From contig JBBQLG010000010.1 of the NCBI GenBank assembly GCA_038327655.1, positions 9,725 through 73,724 on the forward strand: a stretch of DNA of 64,000 bases, in the 5' to 3' direction. Each line of letters opens with the position of its first letter. The first letter of the stretch is position 1. The DNA is from JBBQLG01 sp038327655. Its GTDB lineage: Bacteria > Bacteroidota > Bacteroidia > Cytophagales > Spirosomataceae. A program made the position numbers and the translations under genes. The notes beneath the pieces are model-generated. The model searched no databases and was not told the origin of the DNA. It saw nothing but the letters and a program-made list of their open reading frames with translations. Shown here in pieces: positions 53,555 to 61,316 of this stretch.

Positions 53555-53896
53555 ATGACGACGAACAACCAGCAACTCCTGAAGGGAAGCCTGTCGGTGA
53601 TTATCCTGCGGCTGCTGGAGGAGCGCGAAAAGATGTACGGTTACGAGATTACGCAAAAAGTAAAGGAACTGACGGCAGGCGAAATGGCCATTACCGAAGG
53701 TGCCCTGTATCCGGCCCTGCACAAACTCGAAGCGGAGGGAATGCTCACGACCGAAACGCAGGTGGTAGACGGACGGGCGCGGAAATATTATTCCCTCACC
53801 CAAGACGGCCACAAGCAGGCTGTCAGCCGGGTATCGGAGCTGGTCGCGTTTGTCGAGAACCTGAATCTTGTGTTAAAACTCAAACCCTCGCTCTGA
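53555..53896 (+). CDS. PadR-family transcriptional regulator
   Basis: This 113-residue protein has the PadR winged helix-turn-helix: LKGSLSVIILRLLEEREKMYGYEI, then GALYPALHKLEAEGML as recognition region, and GRARKYYSLTQDGH as wing. PadR proteins are repressors that often control membrane proteins encoded next to them and respond to small molecules. The ATG at 53555 gives the normal start. The two downstream genes follow with 1- and 6-base gaps and are clearly co-transcribed. Confidence 0.95.
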   Translation: MTTNNQQLLKGSLSVIILRLLEEREKMYGYEITQKVKELTAGEMAITEGALYPALHKLEAEGMLTTETQVVDGRARKYYSLTQDGHKQAVSRVSELVAFVENLNLVLKLKPSL

Positions 53897-53897
53897 T

Positions 53898-54566
53898 ATG
53901 GCCCTGACCGCTGACCAATTGCAGGCCATCGACCGGCATCTGCGCAAAGACAACTGGCTGCTCAACGAAACCCTTATTGCTGAACTCACCGACCATTACA
54001 TAGCGGGAATTGACGAGCAGATGATCGCGGGAGTTTCGTTTGAAAAGGCCCTCACGGAAGTACACGCGGGTTTTGGCGGACGGAAGGGGTTACTGACACT
54101 GGAAGAAAAGTTTGAGGAGAAGCCTGCTGTGTCGGTTTTTCCCGATTTTGTGGCCACGTTTTTGTTGTACGCCAAACCACCCCGTCTTATTTTTTCGCTG
54201 CTGTTAGTCATAGCTTCCTACCTAATTTGTGAGCAGAATTTGGTCGTAGCGTGGGGAAGACCTGTCTATATCGCGCTGAGCGACCTGTCAATCGTTGTTT
54301 TTTTGTGTGTAGCAGGCAATCTGCCTTTGTTTGGGCGCCCGAAATTTGTTACCCCTGCCGTATTGTTTGCCTACAAATTATCTTACCCTTTAAACTTCAC
54401 GCTTATTTCCAATGGTATTCTGTACGGTACTAACATAAATACTGACTTTGTACGCTACAGTTTAGAGTCTCAAACGGCCCTCACCTTTGGCTACCTGCTG
54501 ATATGGGTGTCCACTATAGAATTTGTGATTAGTAGTCTGCTCCGATTCAAGCCAGTCAATCGCTGA
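53898..54566 (+). CDS. PadR-linked membrane protein, first of a tandem pair
   Basis: The 222-residue protein has an N-terminal helical domain of about 75 residues (LTADQLQAIDRHLRKDNWLL, ELTDHYIAGIDEQM, VHAGFGGRKGL) followed by four or five hydrophobic segments. The N-terminal domain is homologous to that of the next gene; the ELTDH and FGGR positions are shared. It resembles the signalling domains (HAAS/DUF1700-like) found in PadR-controlled membrane proteins; that link is by context and general likeness. It starts 1 base after the padR stop. Function unknown. Confidence 0.78.
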   Translation: MALTADQLQAIDRHLRKDNWLLNETLIAELTDHYIAGIDEQMIAGVSFEKALTEVHAGFGGRKGLLTLEEKFEEKPAVSVFPDFVATFLLYAKPPRLIFSLLLVIASYLICEQNLVVAWGRPVYIALSDLSIVVFLCVAGNLPLFGRPKFVTPAVLFAYKLSYPLNFTLISNGILYGTNINTDFVRYSLESQTALTFGYLLIWVSTIEFVISSLLRFKPVNR

Positions 54567-54572
54567 ACCTCT

Positions 54573-55262
54573 ATGCTGACCCTCGCCCAACAATACGGCC
54601 TCGACGATTGCCTGCGTAAGCAAAACCTGCTGACCAACGAAGACCTTATTCTCGAACTTACCGACCATTTTACGCTCAGCCTTAACCAGCAAATGGCCGA
54701 TGGCGTGGCGTTCGAGACGGCATTGGCCAATGTGGTGGCTGATTTTGGTGGCCGCTCAGAGCTTCAGCGGATGGAGCGTCGCTACAACCGCGTGACGTTT
54801 GGGCGGTACACAGAGGTTTGGAAACAGGCCGCGCTGAGTCAGCTCAAAGGGCACAAACTATTGTTTACAATGGTATTCTTCGGCCTCATTGTTTACCTGA
54901 ATGCGGTATCGCCGACGACGCACAAAGCCGGGTACTTCCTTAGCTACTCCGGTGCCGGTGTTGTAGCCAGTCTGATACTTGGTGTGTTCGGTGTTGGCAG
55001 TAAATACTTCGAATCAGTGTTCCGGCGTGGTTGGTATAATCCACCGACAGGGATGCAGTATATTATTACCCGAATCCTGACTGGTGCCTTGTTGCTGTTT
55101 GGCACTGGACAAACGGGATTACTGGTAGCTGAAATATGGCCGTTTCTGCTGCACCCAGCGGTAGTTGCGACGTATATTACCAGCGCCTATGTCTTTACCG
55201 TATCCTATGGTACGCTATACCGTTATTTATATCATAGAGACGCCCCTATCTGGATTTGGTAG
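54573..55262 (+). CDS. PadR-linked membrane protein, second of a tandem pair
   Basis: This 229-residue protein is a paralogue of the preceding one: N-terminal LTLAQQYGLDDCLRKQNLLT, ELTDHFTLSLNQQM and VVADFGGRSEL align with its neighbour. Four to five hydrophobic segments follow, the last in VATYITSAYVFTVSYGTLY. It is co-transcribed with padR. Its 3' end overlaps the convergent glycosyltransferase gene by 17 bases. As the paralogues differ strongly in the membrane part, they may form a hetero-oligomer. Function unknown. Confidence 0.78.
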   Translation: MLTLAQQYGLDDCLRKQNLLTNEDLILELTDHFTLSLNQQMADGVAFETALANVVADFGGRSELQRMERRYNRVTFGRYTEVWKQAALSQLKGHKLLFTMVFFGLIVYLNAVSPTTHKAGYFLSYSGAGVVASLILGVFGVGSKYFESVFRRGWYNPPTGMQYIITRILTGALLLFGTGQTGLLVAEIWPFLLHPAVVATYITSAYVFTVSYGTLYRYLYHRDAPIWIW

Positions 55263-56319
55263 TCCCTGCTACCTCCCCGTACAACGCCCAATACTCCTGC
55301 GCGGCCCGTTCCCAACTGAAGCGGTTAGCCCGCCAGCGTAGCCGGTCGGCTTTGAGCGGATCGTCGTAGAAATCCTGCATACCCAACCGGAACGTTTCTA
55401 CCATATCGTCCGGCTCGAAGGTCTTGAAATAAACGGCATCGCGGCCACCAATTTCGGGTAAACTGGTGAGGTTCGACAAAAAGACCGGCTTGCCCATGCT
55501 CATGGCTTCCACCACCGGCAAACCGAAGCCTTCGGTGAGTGACGGGAATAAAAAGGCTTCGCAGTGTTCGTAGAGCCAGCTTTTTGTCGCTTCGTCGACC
55601 GCGCCGGTCATAATGAGGTGGTCGGCCACGCCCAACTGTACGGCCTGCTCATGGATATGCTGCGCGTACTCGTGTGAATCGTCGCCCGCCATCACTAATT
55701 TGTAATCCGGGAAGGCCTGCAATAAGGGCAGCAGCGTGTGTACATTCTTTTTGGGATGAATAACGCCGAGGTACAGAAAGAAAACAGCTCCACCAATGGC
55801 GACTTTAATCAAGTCATCCACATCATCCGGCGACTCCCGTTTATTCACTCCATTGTAAATCACTTTCAGCGGAATATCGGGTAGTACTAGCCGTTCCCGC
55901 AGGACCGACGCGGTGTACTCCGAAATAGTTGTGACCGCGCTTGCCCGGTTAATTTTCTGCTGTACATCGGCCAGTTTGTGCTGCTTTTTTACGTCCGAAT
56001 AATCGGGGCGGTCCAGAAAATTGAGGTCGTGAATGGTCAGGATAAGTTTGGTGTGTGATGAGGGCCAGTACGAGGCATCCTGGTGGGTTGCGTGCCAGAT
56101 ACCGAACTCGTCGGACCGCCAGAGTTTATCCCACCAAGCCACCGGCCGGTACTGCACAGCCGCGCCAAAAACGGGTGCTTGCCGGTTGGGCACCAGAAAC
56201 GTCAGGTCGTCGGCATCCGGTTTTTGCCACGCCAGTTCCCGGCCGAGGTTCAGGCAGAATTGCCCCAACCCGCTGTTCAGGTCGCGGAGTCGTTCGGTAT
56301 CGATCAGGATTTTAGTCAT
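55246..56319 (-). CDS. GT4-family glycosyltransferase
   Basis: This 357-residue GT-B fold enzyme starts MTKILIDTERLRDLNSGLGQ. The C-terminal half carries the nucleotide-sugar region with FFLYLGVIHPKKNVHTLLPL, and the E-x7-E pattern EAFLFPSLTEGFGLPVVEAM typical of retaining GT4 transferases. It adds a sugar to a glycan, probably in cell-surface polysaccharide; the acceptor is unknown. It overlaps the second PadR-linked gene tail to tail and follows the fic gene on the minus strand. Confidence 0.92.
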   Translation of the reverse strand: MTKILIDTERLRDLNSGLGQFCLNLGRELAWQKPDADDLTFLVPNRQAPVFGAAVQYRPVAWWDKLWRSDEFGIWHATHQDASYWPSSHTKLILTIHDLNFLDRPDYSDVKKQHKLADVQQKINRASAVTTISEYTASVLRERLVLPDIPLKVIYNGVNKRESPDDVDDLIKVAIGGAVFFLYLGVIHPKKNVHTLLPLLQAFPDYKLVMAGDDSHEYAQHIHEQAVQLGVADHLIMTGAVDEATKSWLYEHCEAFLFPSLTEGFGLPVVEAMSMGKPVFLSNLTSLPEIGGRDAVYFKTFEPDDMVETFRLGMQDFYDDPLKADRLRWRANRFSWERAAQEYWALYGEVAGTTKSR

Positions 56320-56343
56320 GGGAAGCGTATGAGCAGCACAAAA

Positions 56344-57678
56344 CTACATTCCCTTTTTCAGTCGCGGGCCGGGCATGTAGTGTCGCTCCTTTCGGTTGAC
56401 GGATAATTCAGCGATATAACCCAGTTCCAGTAACGTTCTCAGGTCTGTTCTGGCCGTTTGATTGGATACCGTTAGGCGCGTTTCTATTTCCTTAACCGAA
56501 AGGGTGATGTTAACATCCTGACGCAGCCAGTCGACAATCTGGGCCTGCCGGGGCGTCAAGCCTTCATCCCGTTGCAGGGCGATCCGTTCCCGTTTTTCAT
56601 TGTTTTTGCGCTCGATATAGCTTTTTAACTCCGTGTAGGCCTGAGTCAACGTTTTGACTTGATAATCAACAAAATAAGTCAGGTCATTCTCATCAATTTC
56701 TACATACTGAAACGCGCGGTAGTACTGATTCCGCGATTGCATGATGACGCGTGAAATGGACAGATATTCCGTCAACCAGTACCCCCTACGCAACAAATAC
56801 CAGTAAAACAGTGCCCGGGCCGTACGTCCATTTCCGTCCGTAAACGGGTGAAAATAGCCGATAAAAAAATGAATAATACTGGCCCTGACAATCGGGTGCA
56901 GAAAAAAGTCAGGCGTATCTCCGTTGAAAAACCGGCAAAGCGCATCGACGAAAAGCGGGAGGCTATCGAAAGTCGGGGGCGTGTGAATGATTTCGCCATC
57001 CAGTACATCAACCACGTGAATATCGTCGTTTTGGCGTAACTGACCGGCTTCGTCGGGTTTGTCCAGCGTCCCGGCGGTTATCAGGCGGTGTAAGGCCAGC
57101 AAACCATCCGGTGTCAACGGCTCATCTCGCTGGTGAACGATGTGTTGAATGGTCAGATAATTATTGACGATCATTCGCTCGGAGTTATTCCGGGGCGGAC
57201 GGCTTTTTCGGAGCATTTCTTTAGCCGCTACCCGTGAGGTGACGGCCCCTTCGATCTGACTCGACGCGATGGACTCCTCCATGATAGAACCAATCAGGTA
57301 ACGATTCTTTTCGGCATCCGGCATCGTATGCGAGCCCCCCAATGAGCCGCCTAAATGCAGATCGAATTCATGAAGTTGAGCCGCAATTTTATCCGTTTGT
57401 GATAGCCGAAACGTATGACCGCCCAGCGTGATAATCCGTTCCGCAACGTGACGTCGTGCTTTTGCCAAACCCCAGATTGCTTCCGGCGAGACATACGCAG
57501 CCACAGCCTCAGGAACTTTATATTTAGCTTTATCCCAGTACAGGTGATCGTCATTTATTCTCTTTACGATGGATTGCCAATCTATACTTTCAAACCCCGT
57601 AGTATCAAGTATGATGATACCGCTCGTTATAAGATTTAACATGTTTTGATCTATTGGCGGACTTTCTATTTTTCTCAT
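56344..57678 (-). CDS. Fic-domain protein (class II-type) with C-terminal winged helix
   Basis: Fic enzymes usually transfer AMP from ATP to protein hydroxyls. This 444-residue protein has the active-site motif HPFTDGNGRTAR at 277-288, with H277 and phosphate-binding residues, and an upstream inhibitory helix motif S139-x3-E143-G144 in SSQIEGAV, so self-inhibition by the (S/T)xxxE(G/N) rule of class II Fic proteins is expected. A C-terminal winged helix (LTPRQAQIVDWLRQDVNITL, SNQTARTDLRTLLELG) suggests DNA binding, as in Fic proteins that regulate their own gene. The promoter-proximal inverted repeat covering the start codon fits autoregulation. Target unknown. Confidence 0.93.
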   Translation of the reverse strand: MRKIESPPIDQNMLNLITSGIIILDTTGFESIDWQSIVKRINDDHLYWDKAKYKVPEAVAAYVSPEAIWGLAKARRHVAERIITLGGHTFRLSQTDKIAAQLHEFDLHLGGSLGGSHTMPDAEKNRYLIGSIMEESIASSQIEGAVTSRVAAKEMLRKSRPPRNNSERMIVNNYLTIQHIVHQRDEPLTPDGLLALHRLITAGTLDKPDEAGQLRQNDDIHVVDVLDGEIIHTPPTFDSLPLFVDALCRFFNGDTPDFFLHPIVRASIIHFFIGYFHPFTDGNGRTARALFYWYLLRRGYWLTEYLSISRVIMQSRNQYYRAFQYVEIDENDLTYFVDYQVKTLTQAYTELKSYIERKNNEKRERIALQRDEGLTPRQAQIVDWLRQDVNITLSVKEIETRLTVSNQTARTDLRTLLELGYIAELSVNRKERHYMPGPRLKKGM

Positions 57679-57726
57679 ACAATGTCACAATATCTTTAAA
57701 ATTAGGAAATATTGTGACATTGTATG
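57676..57726. promoter_or_regulatory. 18-bp perfect inverted repeat over the fic start (probable operator)
   Basis: Arms CATACAATGTCACAATAT at 57676-57693 and ATATTGTGACATTGTATG at 57709-57726 are perfect complements around a 15-base AT-rich spacer. Each arm contains two ACAAT/ATTGT units, so four half-sites. It covers the Fic start codon and ends 4 bases before the DinB gene stop. No T-tract is present, so an operator is more likely than a terminator. Confidence 0.78.
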
Positions 57727-57729
57727 CAT

Positions 57730-58200
57730 TCATACGTTGTTTAACAGCCGGAACATGGCGAACAGGTGATGCGCTTCGTGCAGGAGAAAAAACTCCGTCC
57801 ATCCGGTTACGTCCAATGAGCCGAACAGTGGATGAGACGCCTTCCGGCTTAGTTCGGCTTCGGATAAGCCCATCAGAAAATTGGTAAGTTGCTGCCGTTG
57901 CTGCCCAAACCGGCGGGTCAGAGCGTTTTTATCCAATGCCACCCATTCGGCAAAACCGGGGTCGTCATCGGCCCGGTACCGTCCGAAAGCGGGTTCGGGT
58001 TCCTGTAAAATGATGGCTACCCGCTGTTCGCGAAAAACGTCAGTGTAGCGGCCGATGTGCGCCAACTGCTCCAGCGCCGACCATTTATCGGGAACGGGAC
58101 GGTGGCGAAGGTCGGCTTCGGGCCAGTTGGCAAAAGCGGTCAGTACGGTATCGAACTGGTTTTGCAGGCGTACGACCTGTGAATCGTTCAGGCGAATCAT
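57730..58200 (-). CDS. DinB-family metal-dependent four-helix protein
   Basis: The 156-residue protein has a DinB/YfiT-like four-helix fold with the three histidine ligand region: LAHIGRYTDVF in the second helix and LLHEAHHLFAM near the C-terminus. DinB-like proteins are a broad group, among them thiol transferases such as bacillithiol S-transferases; no specific activity is indicated. It is upstream of fic on the same strand and divergent from hemE. Confidence 0.88.
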   Translation of the reverse strand: MIRLNDSQVVRLQNQFDTVLTAFANWPEADLRHRPVPDKWSALEQLAHIGRYTDVFREQRVAIILQEPEPAFGRYRADDDPGFAEWVALDKNALTRRFGQQRQQLTNFLMGLSEAELSRKASHPLFGSLDVTGWTEFFLLHEAHHLFAMFRLLNNV

Positions 58201-58278
58201 GGGTAATCAGGAGCTGTTTAGGCAAAGTAACGGACTAATCCCGGCAATCAATCCACACGCATCAATCCGGCTACAGCG

Positions 58279-58286
58279 TATCTTTG
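58279..58286 (+). promoter_or_regulatory. -7 promoter element very close to hemE
   Basis: TATCTTTG matches the consensus and lies only 4 bases before the hemE ATG, so transcription would start at or next to the start codon and the mRNA could be leaderless. No good -33 element was found. Confidence 0.5.
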
Positions 58287-58290
58287 TGCC

Positions 58291-59319
58291 ATGAATTTAC
58301 AGAACGATTTACTCCTCCGGGCCGCTCGTGGCGAACAGGTCGAACGGATTCCGGTCTGGATGATGCGGCAGGCCGGGCGGATTTTACCCGAATACCGCGC
58401 CGTCCGCGAGAAAGCCGGCAGTTTCATCACCTTAGCCACCACGCCCGAATTAGCCGCCGAAGTAACGCTCCAACCCGTCGATATCCTCGGTGTTGATGCA
58501 GCCATCATTTTCTCGGATATTTTAGTCGTTCCCGAAGCAATGGGCCTGCCGTATGAAATGCAGGAACAGCGCGGCCCATTTTTCCCGAAAATTATCCAGT
58601 CCGACGCCGACATCGACCAACTCCACGTGGCCGAACCGGAGCAGGATTTAGCCTATGTGCTGGATGCCATTAAGATTGTGAAACGTGAACTGAACGATAG
58701 AGTGCCGCTGATTGGCTTCGCCGGAGCACCGTTCACTATTTTCTGTTACATGACCGAGGGCAAAGGCTCCAAAACCTTTTCCGTCGCCAAGAAAGCCCTT
58801 TATGCCGAACCGGCATTTGCCCATAAGTTGCTCCAGAAAATCACCGACAGCACCATCGCCTACCTGAAAGCGCAAATCCGGGCCGGAGCCGACCTCGTTC
58901 AGCTTTTCGATTCGTGGGCGGGTATTCTCTCACCAGACCAGTACCGGACGTTTTCGCTGCCCTATATCCGGCAAATTTGCGATGCCATTACGGACGTTCC
59001 CGTGACGGTGTTTGCCAAAGGCGCGTTTTTCGCCCGCCAGGAAATTGGGGAGTTGAACTGCGCCGTCGTGGGTCTCGACTGGAACATGGACCCGGCCGAA
59101 TCGCGGCAATTGATACCTACCAAAACGCTACAGGGCAATTTGGACCCCTGTGCGCTCTACGGCACCCTTGATCAGGTCCGCGCCGAAACCCGCAAAATGC
59201 TGACCGCTTTTGGTACGCAACGCTACATTGCCAACCTCGGCCACGGCGTTTATCCCGACACGGACCCCGACAAAGTGAAGTGCTTTATCGACACGGTAAA
59301 GGAGTTTAGGGGAATGTAA
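58291..59319 (+). CDS. hemE: uroporphyrinogen decarboxylase
   Basis: HemE decarboxylates the four acetate side chains of uroporphyrinogen III to give coproporphyrinogen III in haem synthesis. The 342-residue protein has PVWMMRQAGRILPEYR, the family N-terminal signature, FAGAPFTIFCYMTEG, and a C-terminal GLDWNMDPAESR and NLGHGVYPDTDP. Length and motifs are typical. Its stop codon lies in the left arm of the 37-bp inverted repeat shared with convergent rfaE1. Confidence 0.98.
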   Translation: MNLQNDLLLRAARGEQVERIPVWMMRQAGRILPEYRAVREKAGSFITLATTPELAAEVTLQPVDILGVDAAIIFSDILVVPEAMGLPYEMQEQRGPFFPKIIQSDADIDQLHVAEPEQDLAYVLDAIKIVKRELNDRVPLIGFAGAPFTIFCYMTEGKGSKTFSVAKKALYAEPAFAHKLLQKITDSTIAYLKAQIRAGADLVQLFDSWAGILSPDQYRTFSLPYIRQICDAITDVPVTVFAKGAFFARQEIGELNCAVVGLDWNMDPAESRQLIPTKTLQGNLDPCALYGTLDQVRAETRKMLTAFGTQRYIANLGHGVYPDTDPDKVKCFIDTVKEFRGM

Positions 59320-59399
59320 TCTTTGTCATCCTGAGGAACGAAGGATCTTAGAGATGTGGTAGCTAAGATCCTTCGTTCCTCAGGATGACAAAGATTACA
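59315..59399. repeat. perfect 37-bp-arm inverted repeat containing both stop codons of hemE and rfaE1
   Basis: The left arm at 59315-59351 and the right arm at 59363-59399 are exact complements, around an 11-base loop (59352-59362). The arms hold the core GTCATCCTGAGGAACGAAGG. The hemE stop TAA is in the left arm and the rfaE1 stop TAA in the right arm. Confidence 0.95.
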
Positions 59400-60393
59400 A
59401 TCCCAGCCGGACGGCCTCCTGTTTTAGCGCAGTTTTATCAATCGGGACGACGCCGACGGATTCGCAGACCAAGCCGCCACCAAGGTTCGATAAACCGGCA
59501 ATCAGGCGGGGCGGCTGGCGCAGGGCCACGCAGCAGGCGGCAATGCTGATGACGGTATCGCCCGCGCCCGACACGTCGGAAATTTGCCGAACATGCGCCG
59601 GAATACGGACCTGCTCGCCGTTGTAGTCGATGAATACGCCCCGCTCCGACAGCGTAATCAGGGCACCTTTCAGGTTAAGCTTCCCTTTCAGTAGTTCCAC
59701 TGCCTTCAGGAAATCGGCCGCGTTGTCGATGTTGAAATCGACTTTAAGGCCCTCGCGCAGTTCCTTTAGATTCGGTTTGAAAAGCGTTGCGTTATGGTAG
59801 GCCATGAAGTTGCGCTTCTTGGGATCAACCACAGTCGGGATGTTGTGCGCATTGGCGAAATCAGTGATGTCGGCGATGGCTTCGGCACTGAGAACACCCT
59901 TGTCGTAATCCTCAAAAATCACCACCTGGCAGGTTGGAATCAGTTCTTTCGCCTTCGCTACCAACTGCGCCCGTTCGTCGGCCGTAATGTATTTGTCCGT
60001 TTCGGTATCGACCCGAACCACCTGCTGCGATCCGGCGATGATGCGCTCTTTGATGGTCGTGATGCGCGCCGGACTGCGGATCAACCCATCGCAGTTTAGG
60101 CTCCGGTTGTTTAACTCGCCAATCAACTTATCGCCCGGTTCGTCGGTACCGATCACTGAACAAATGATGGCTTCGGCCCCCAAGGCCTGTACGTTCAGCA
60201 GCACGTTACCCGCTCCACCCAAGCGCACTTCGCGTCGATTTACCGTCACAACAGGCACCGGTGCTTCGGGCGAAATCCGGTCTACACGGCCCCACACGTA
60301 AGCATCCAGCATGACGTCGCCAATGATGAGCACGCGCAGATCGTTGAAGGCGTCGAAGAGTTCGTCGGTAGTCATGTCGAGGACTGGATTCAT
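59395..60393 (-). CDS. rfaE1: heptose-7-phosphate kinase (RfaE domain I, PfkB fold)
   Basis: The 332-residue protein is the kinase half of HldE/RfaE. It phosphorylates D-glycero-D-manno-heptose 7-phosphate at C1 for ADP-heptose synthesis in LPS core assembly. The PfkB fold is recognisable in LRVLIIGDVMLDAYVWGRVD, RLGGAGNVLLNVQALGAE and the anion hole/ATP site GAGDTVISIAA. E. coli HldE carries a second, adenylyltransferase domain; it is absent here and may be encoded elsewhere. The ATG at 60393 (MNPVLDMTTDELFDAF) is chosen over an upstream extension. Its product is consistent with the other glycan and LPS genes in the window. Confidence 0.92.
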   Translation of the reverse strand: MNPVLDMTTDELFDAFNDLRVLIIGDVMLDAYVWGRVDRISPEAPVPVVTVNRREVRLGGAGNVLLNVQALGAEAIICSVIGTDEPGDKLIGELNNRSLNCDGLIRSPARITTIKERIIAGSQQVVRVDTETDKYITADERAQLVAKAKELIPTCQVVIFEDYDKGVLSAEAIADITDFANAHNIPTVVDPKKRNFMAYHNATLFKPNLKELREGLKVDFNIDNAADFLKAVELLKGKLNLKGALITLSERGVFIDYNGEQVRIPAHVRQISDVSGAGDTVISIAACCVALRQPPRLIAGLSNLGGGLVCESVGVVPIDKTALKQEAVRLGL

Positions 60394-60488
60394 AACAGCA
60401 GCGTTTATTGGCGGTGCAAAACAACAAAACCCCGGCCAGTTTCGGAAACCAGCCGGGAAGTTGAGCCGTTCGGACAGGCTCGGTTTTG

Positions 60489-60496
60489 TACCTTTG
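60489..60496 (+). promoter_or_regulatory. -7 promoter element of the hisA unit
   Basis: TACCTTTG exactly matches the Bacteroidota consensus. The nearest upstream TTG (60461-60463) is 25 bases away, longer than usual. A transcript from here would begin at about the left edge of the inverted repeat at 60500. Confidence 0.55.
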
Positions 60497-60499
60497 TGT

Positions 60500-60576
60500 G
60501 TACCCCAGACGCCCACGTCTGGCTTTACCAGTCACGTAAGATACCGGCAACAACCAGACGTGGGCGTCTGGGATAC
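60500..60576. repeat. inverted repeat in the hisA leader (CCAGACGTGGG family)
   Basis: Arms CCCAGACGCCCACGTCTGG at 60504-60522 and CCAGACGTGGGCGTCTGGG at 60554-60572 are perfect complements, extendable to 60500 and 60576 with one mismatch. It fills the space between the predicted -7 element and the hisA ATG (60582), so it would be a hairpin covering almost the whole 5' leader. Confidence 0.88.
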
Positions 60577-60581
60577 ACGCG

Positions 60582-61301
60582 ATGCACATTATACCAGCCA
60601 TTGATTTGATCGACGGAAAGGCCGTCCGGCTCACGCAGGGCGACTACCGTCAGAAAAAAGAATACAATGCCCGCCCGTTTGAAGTGGCGCAGCAATTTGA
60701 GGATGCCGGCCTGACCCGCCTGCATTTGGTTGACCTCGACGGTGCGCGGGAAAAACGGGTGATTAACTATAAAATCCTGGAGCAGATTGCCTCGAAAACC
60801 CGGCTACAGGTCGATTTTGGCGGGGGCGTTCAGTCCGACGACGACCTGCGGATTGTGTTCGAGTGCGGGGCGAAGCAAGTGACCGGGGGCAGCGTGGCGG
60901 TGAAGAATCCCGATTTGTTCGAGAGCTGGCTGACGCAGTACGGGGGCGATAAAATCATTCTGGGAGCCGACGCCCGCAACGAAAAAATCGCCGTCAGCGG
61001 CTGGGAAGAAGCAACGACGGTCTGGGTGTATGACTTTGTCGAAAAATGGGTGGAGAAGGGCGCGAAATACGCCATCAGTACCGACGTTGCCAAAGACGGA
61101 CTGTTGCAGGGACCGTCATTCGATCTGTACCGAAACATTCAGGACAAAGCTCCGACGCTTCACCTTATTGCCAGCGGGGGCGTCAGCAACATGGGCGACC
61201 TGGAGCGGTTAGCCGACATGAAGCTGTTCGGCGTCATCGTCGGCAAGGCGATCTACGAAGGGCACGTCACGCTGAAAGATTTGCAGGCGTTTAACCAGTG
61301 A
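60582..61301 (+). CDS. hisA: phosphoribosylformimino-5-aminoimidazole carboxamide ribotide isomerase
   Basis: HisA isomerises ProFAR to PRFAR in histidine synthesis. The 239-residue (beta/alpha)8 barrel starts MHIIPAIDLIDGKAVRLTQG, with the catalytic aspartate D8, and has the second one in ILGADARNEK. Phosphate-binding loops FGGGVQSDDD and ASGGVSNMGD are present. It is homologous to hisF, found two genes downstream, and both act consecutively in the pathway. Confidence 0.97.
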   Translation: MHIIPAIDLIDGKAVRLTQGDYRQKKEYNARPFEVAQQFEDAGLTRLHLVDLDGAREKRVINYKILEQIASKTRLQVDFGGGVQSDDDLRIVFECGAKQVTGGSVAVKNPDLFESWLTQYGGDKIILGADARNEKIAVSGWEEATTVWVYDFVEKWVEKGAKYAISTDVAKDGLLQGPSFDLYRNIQDKAPTLHLIASGGVSNMGDLERLADMKLFGVIVGKAIYEGHVTLKDLQAFNQ

Positions 61302-61316
61302 TAAATCAACCGACTG

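Noticed and set aside
57676..57726. The inverted repeat as a terminator of the DinB gene
   Set aside because: It has no T-tract, has a 15-base spacer and covers the fic start codon, which fits an operator better.
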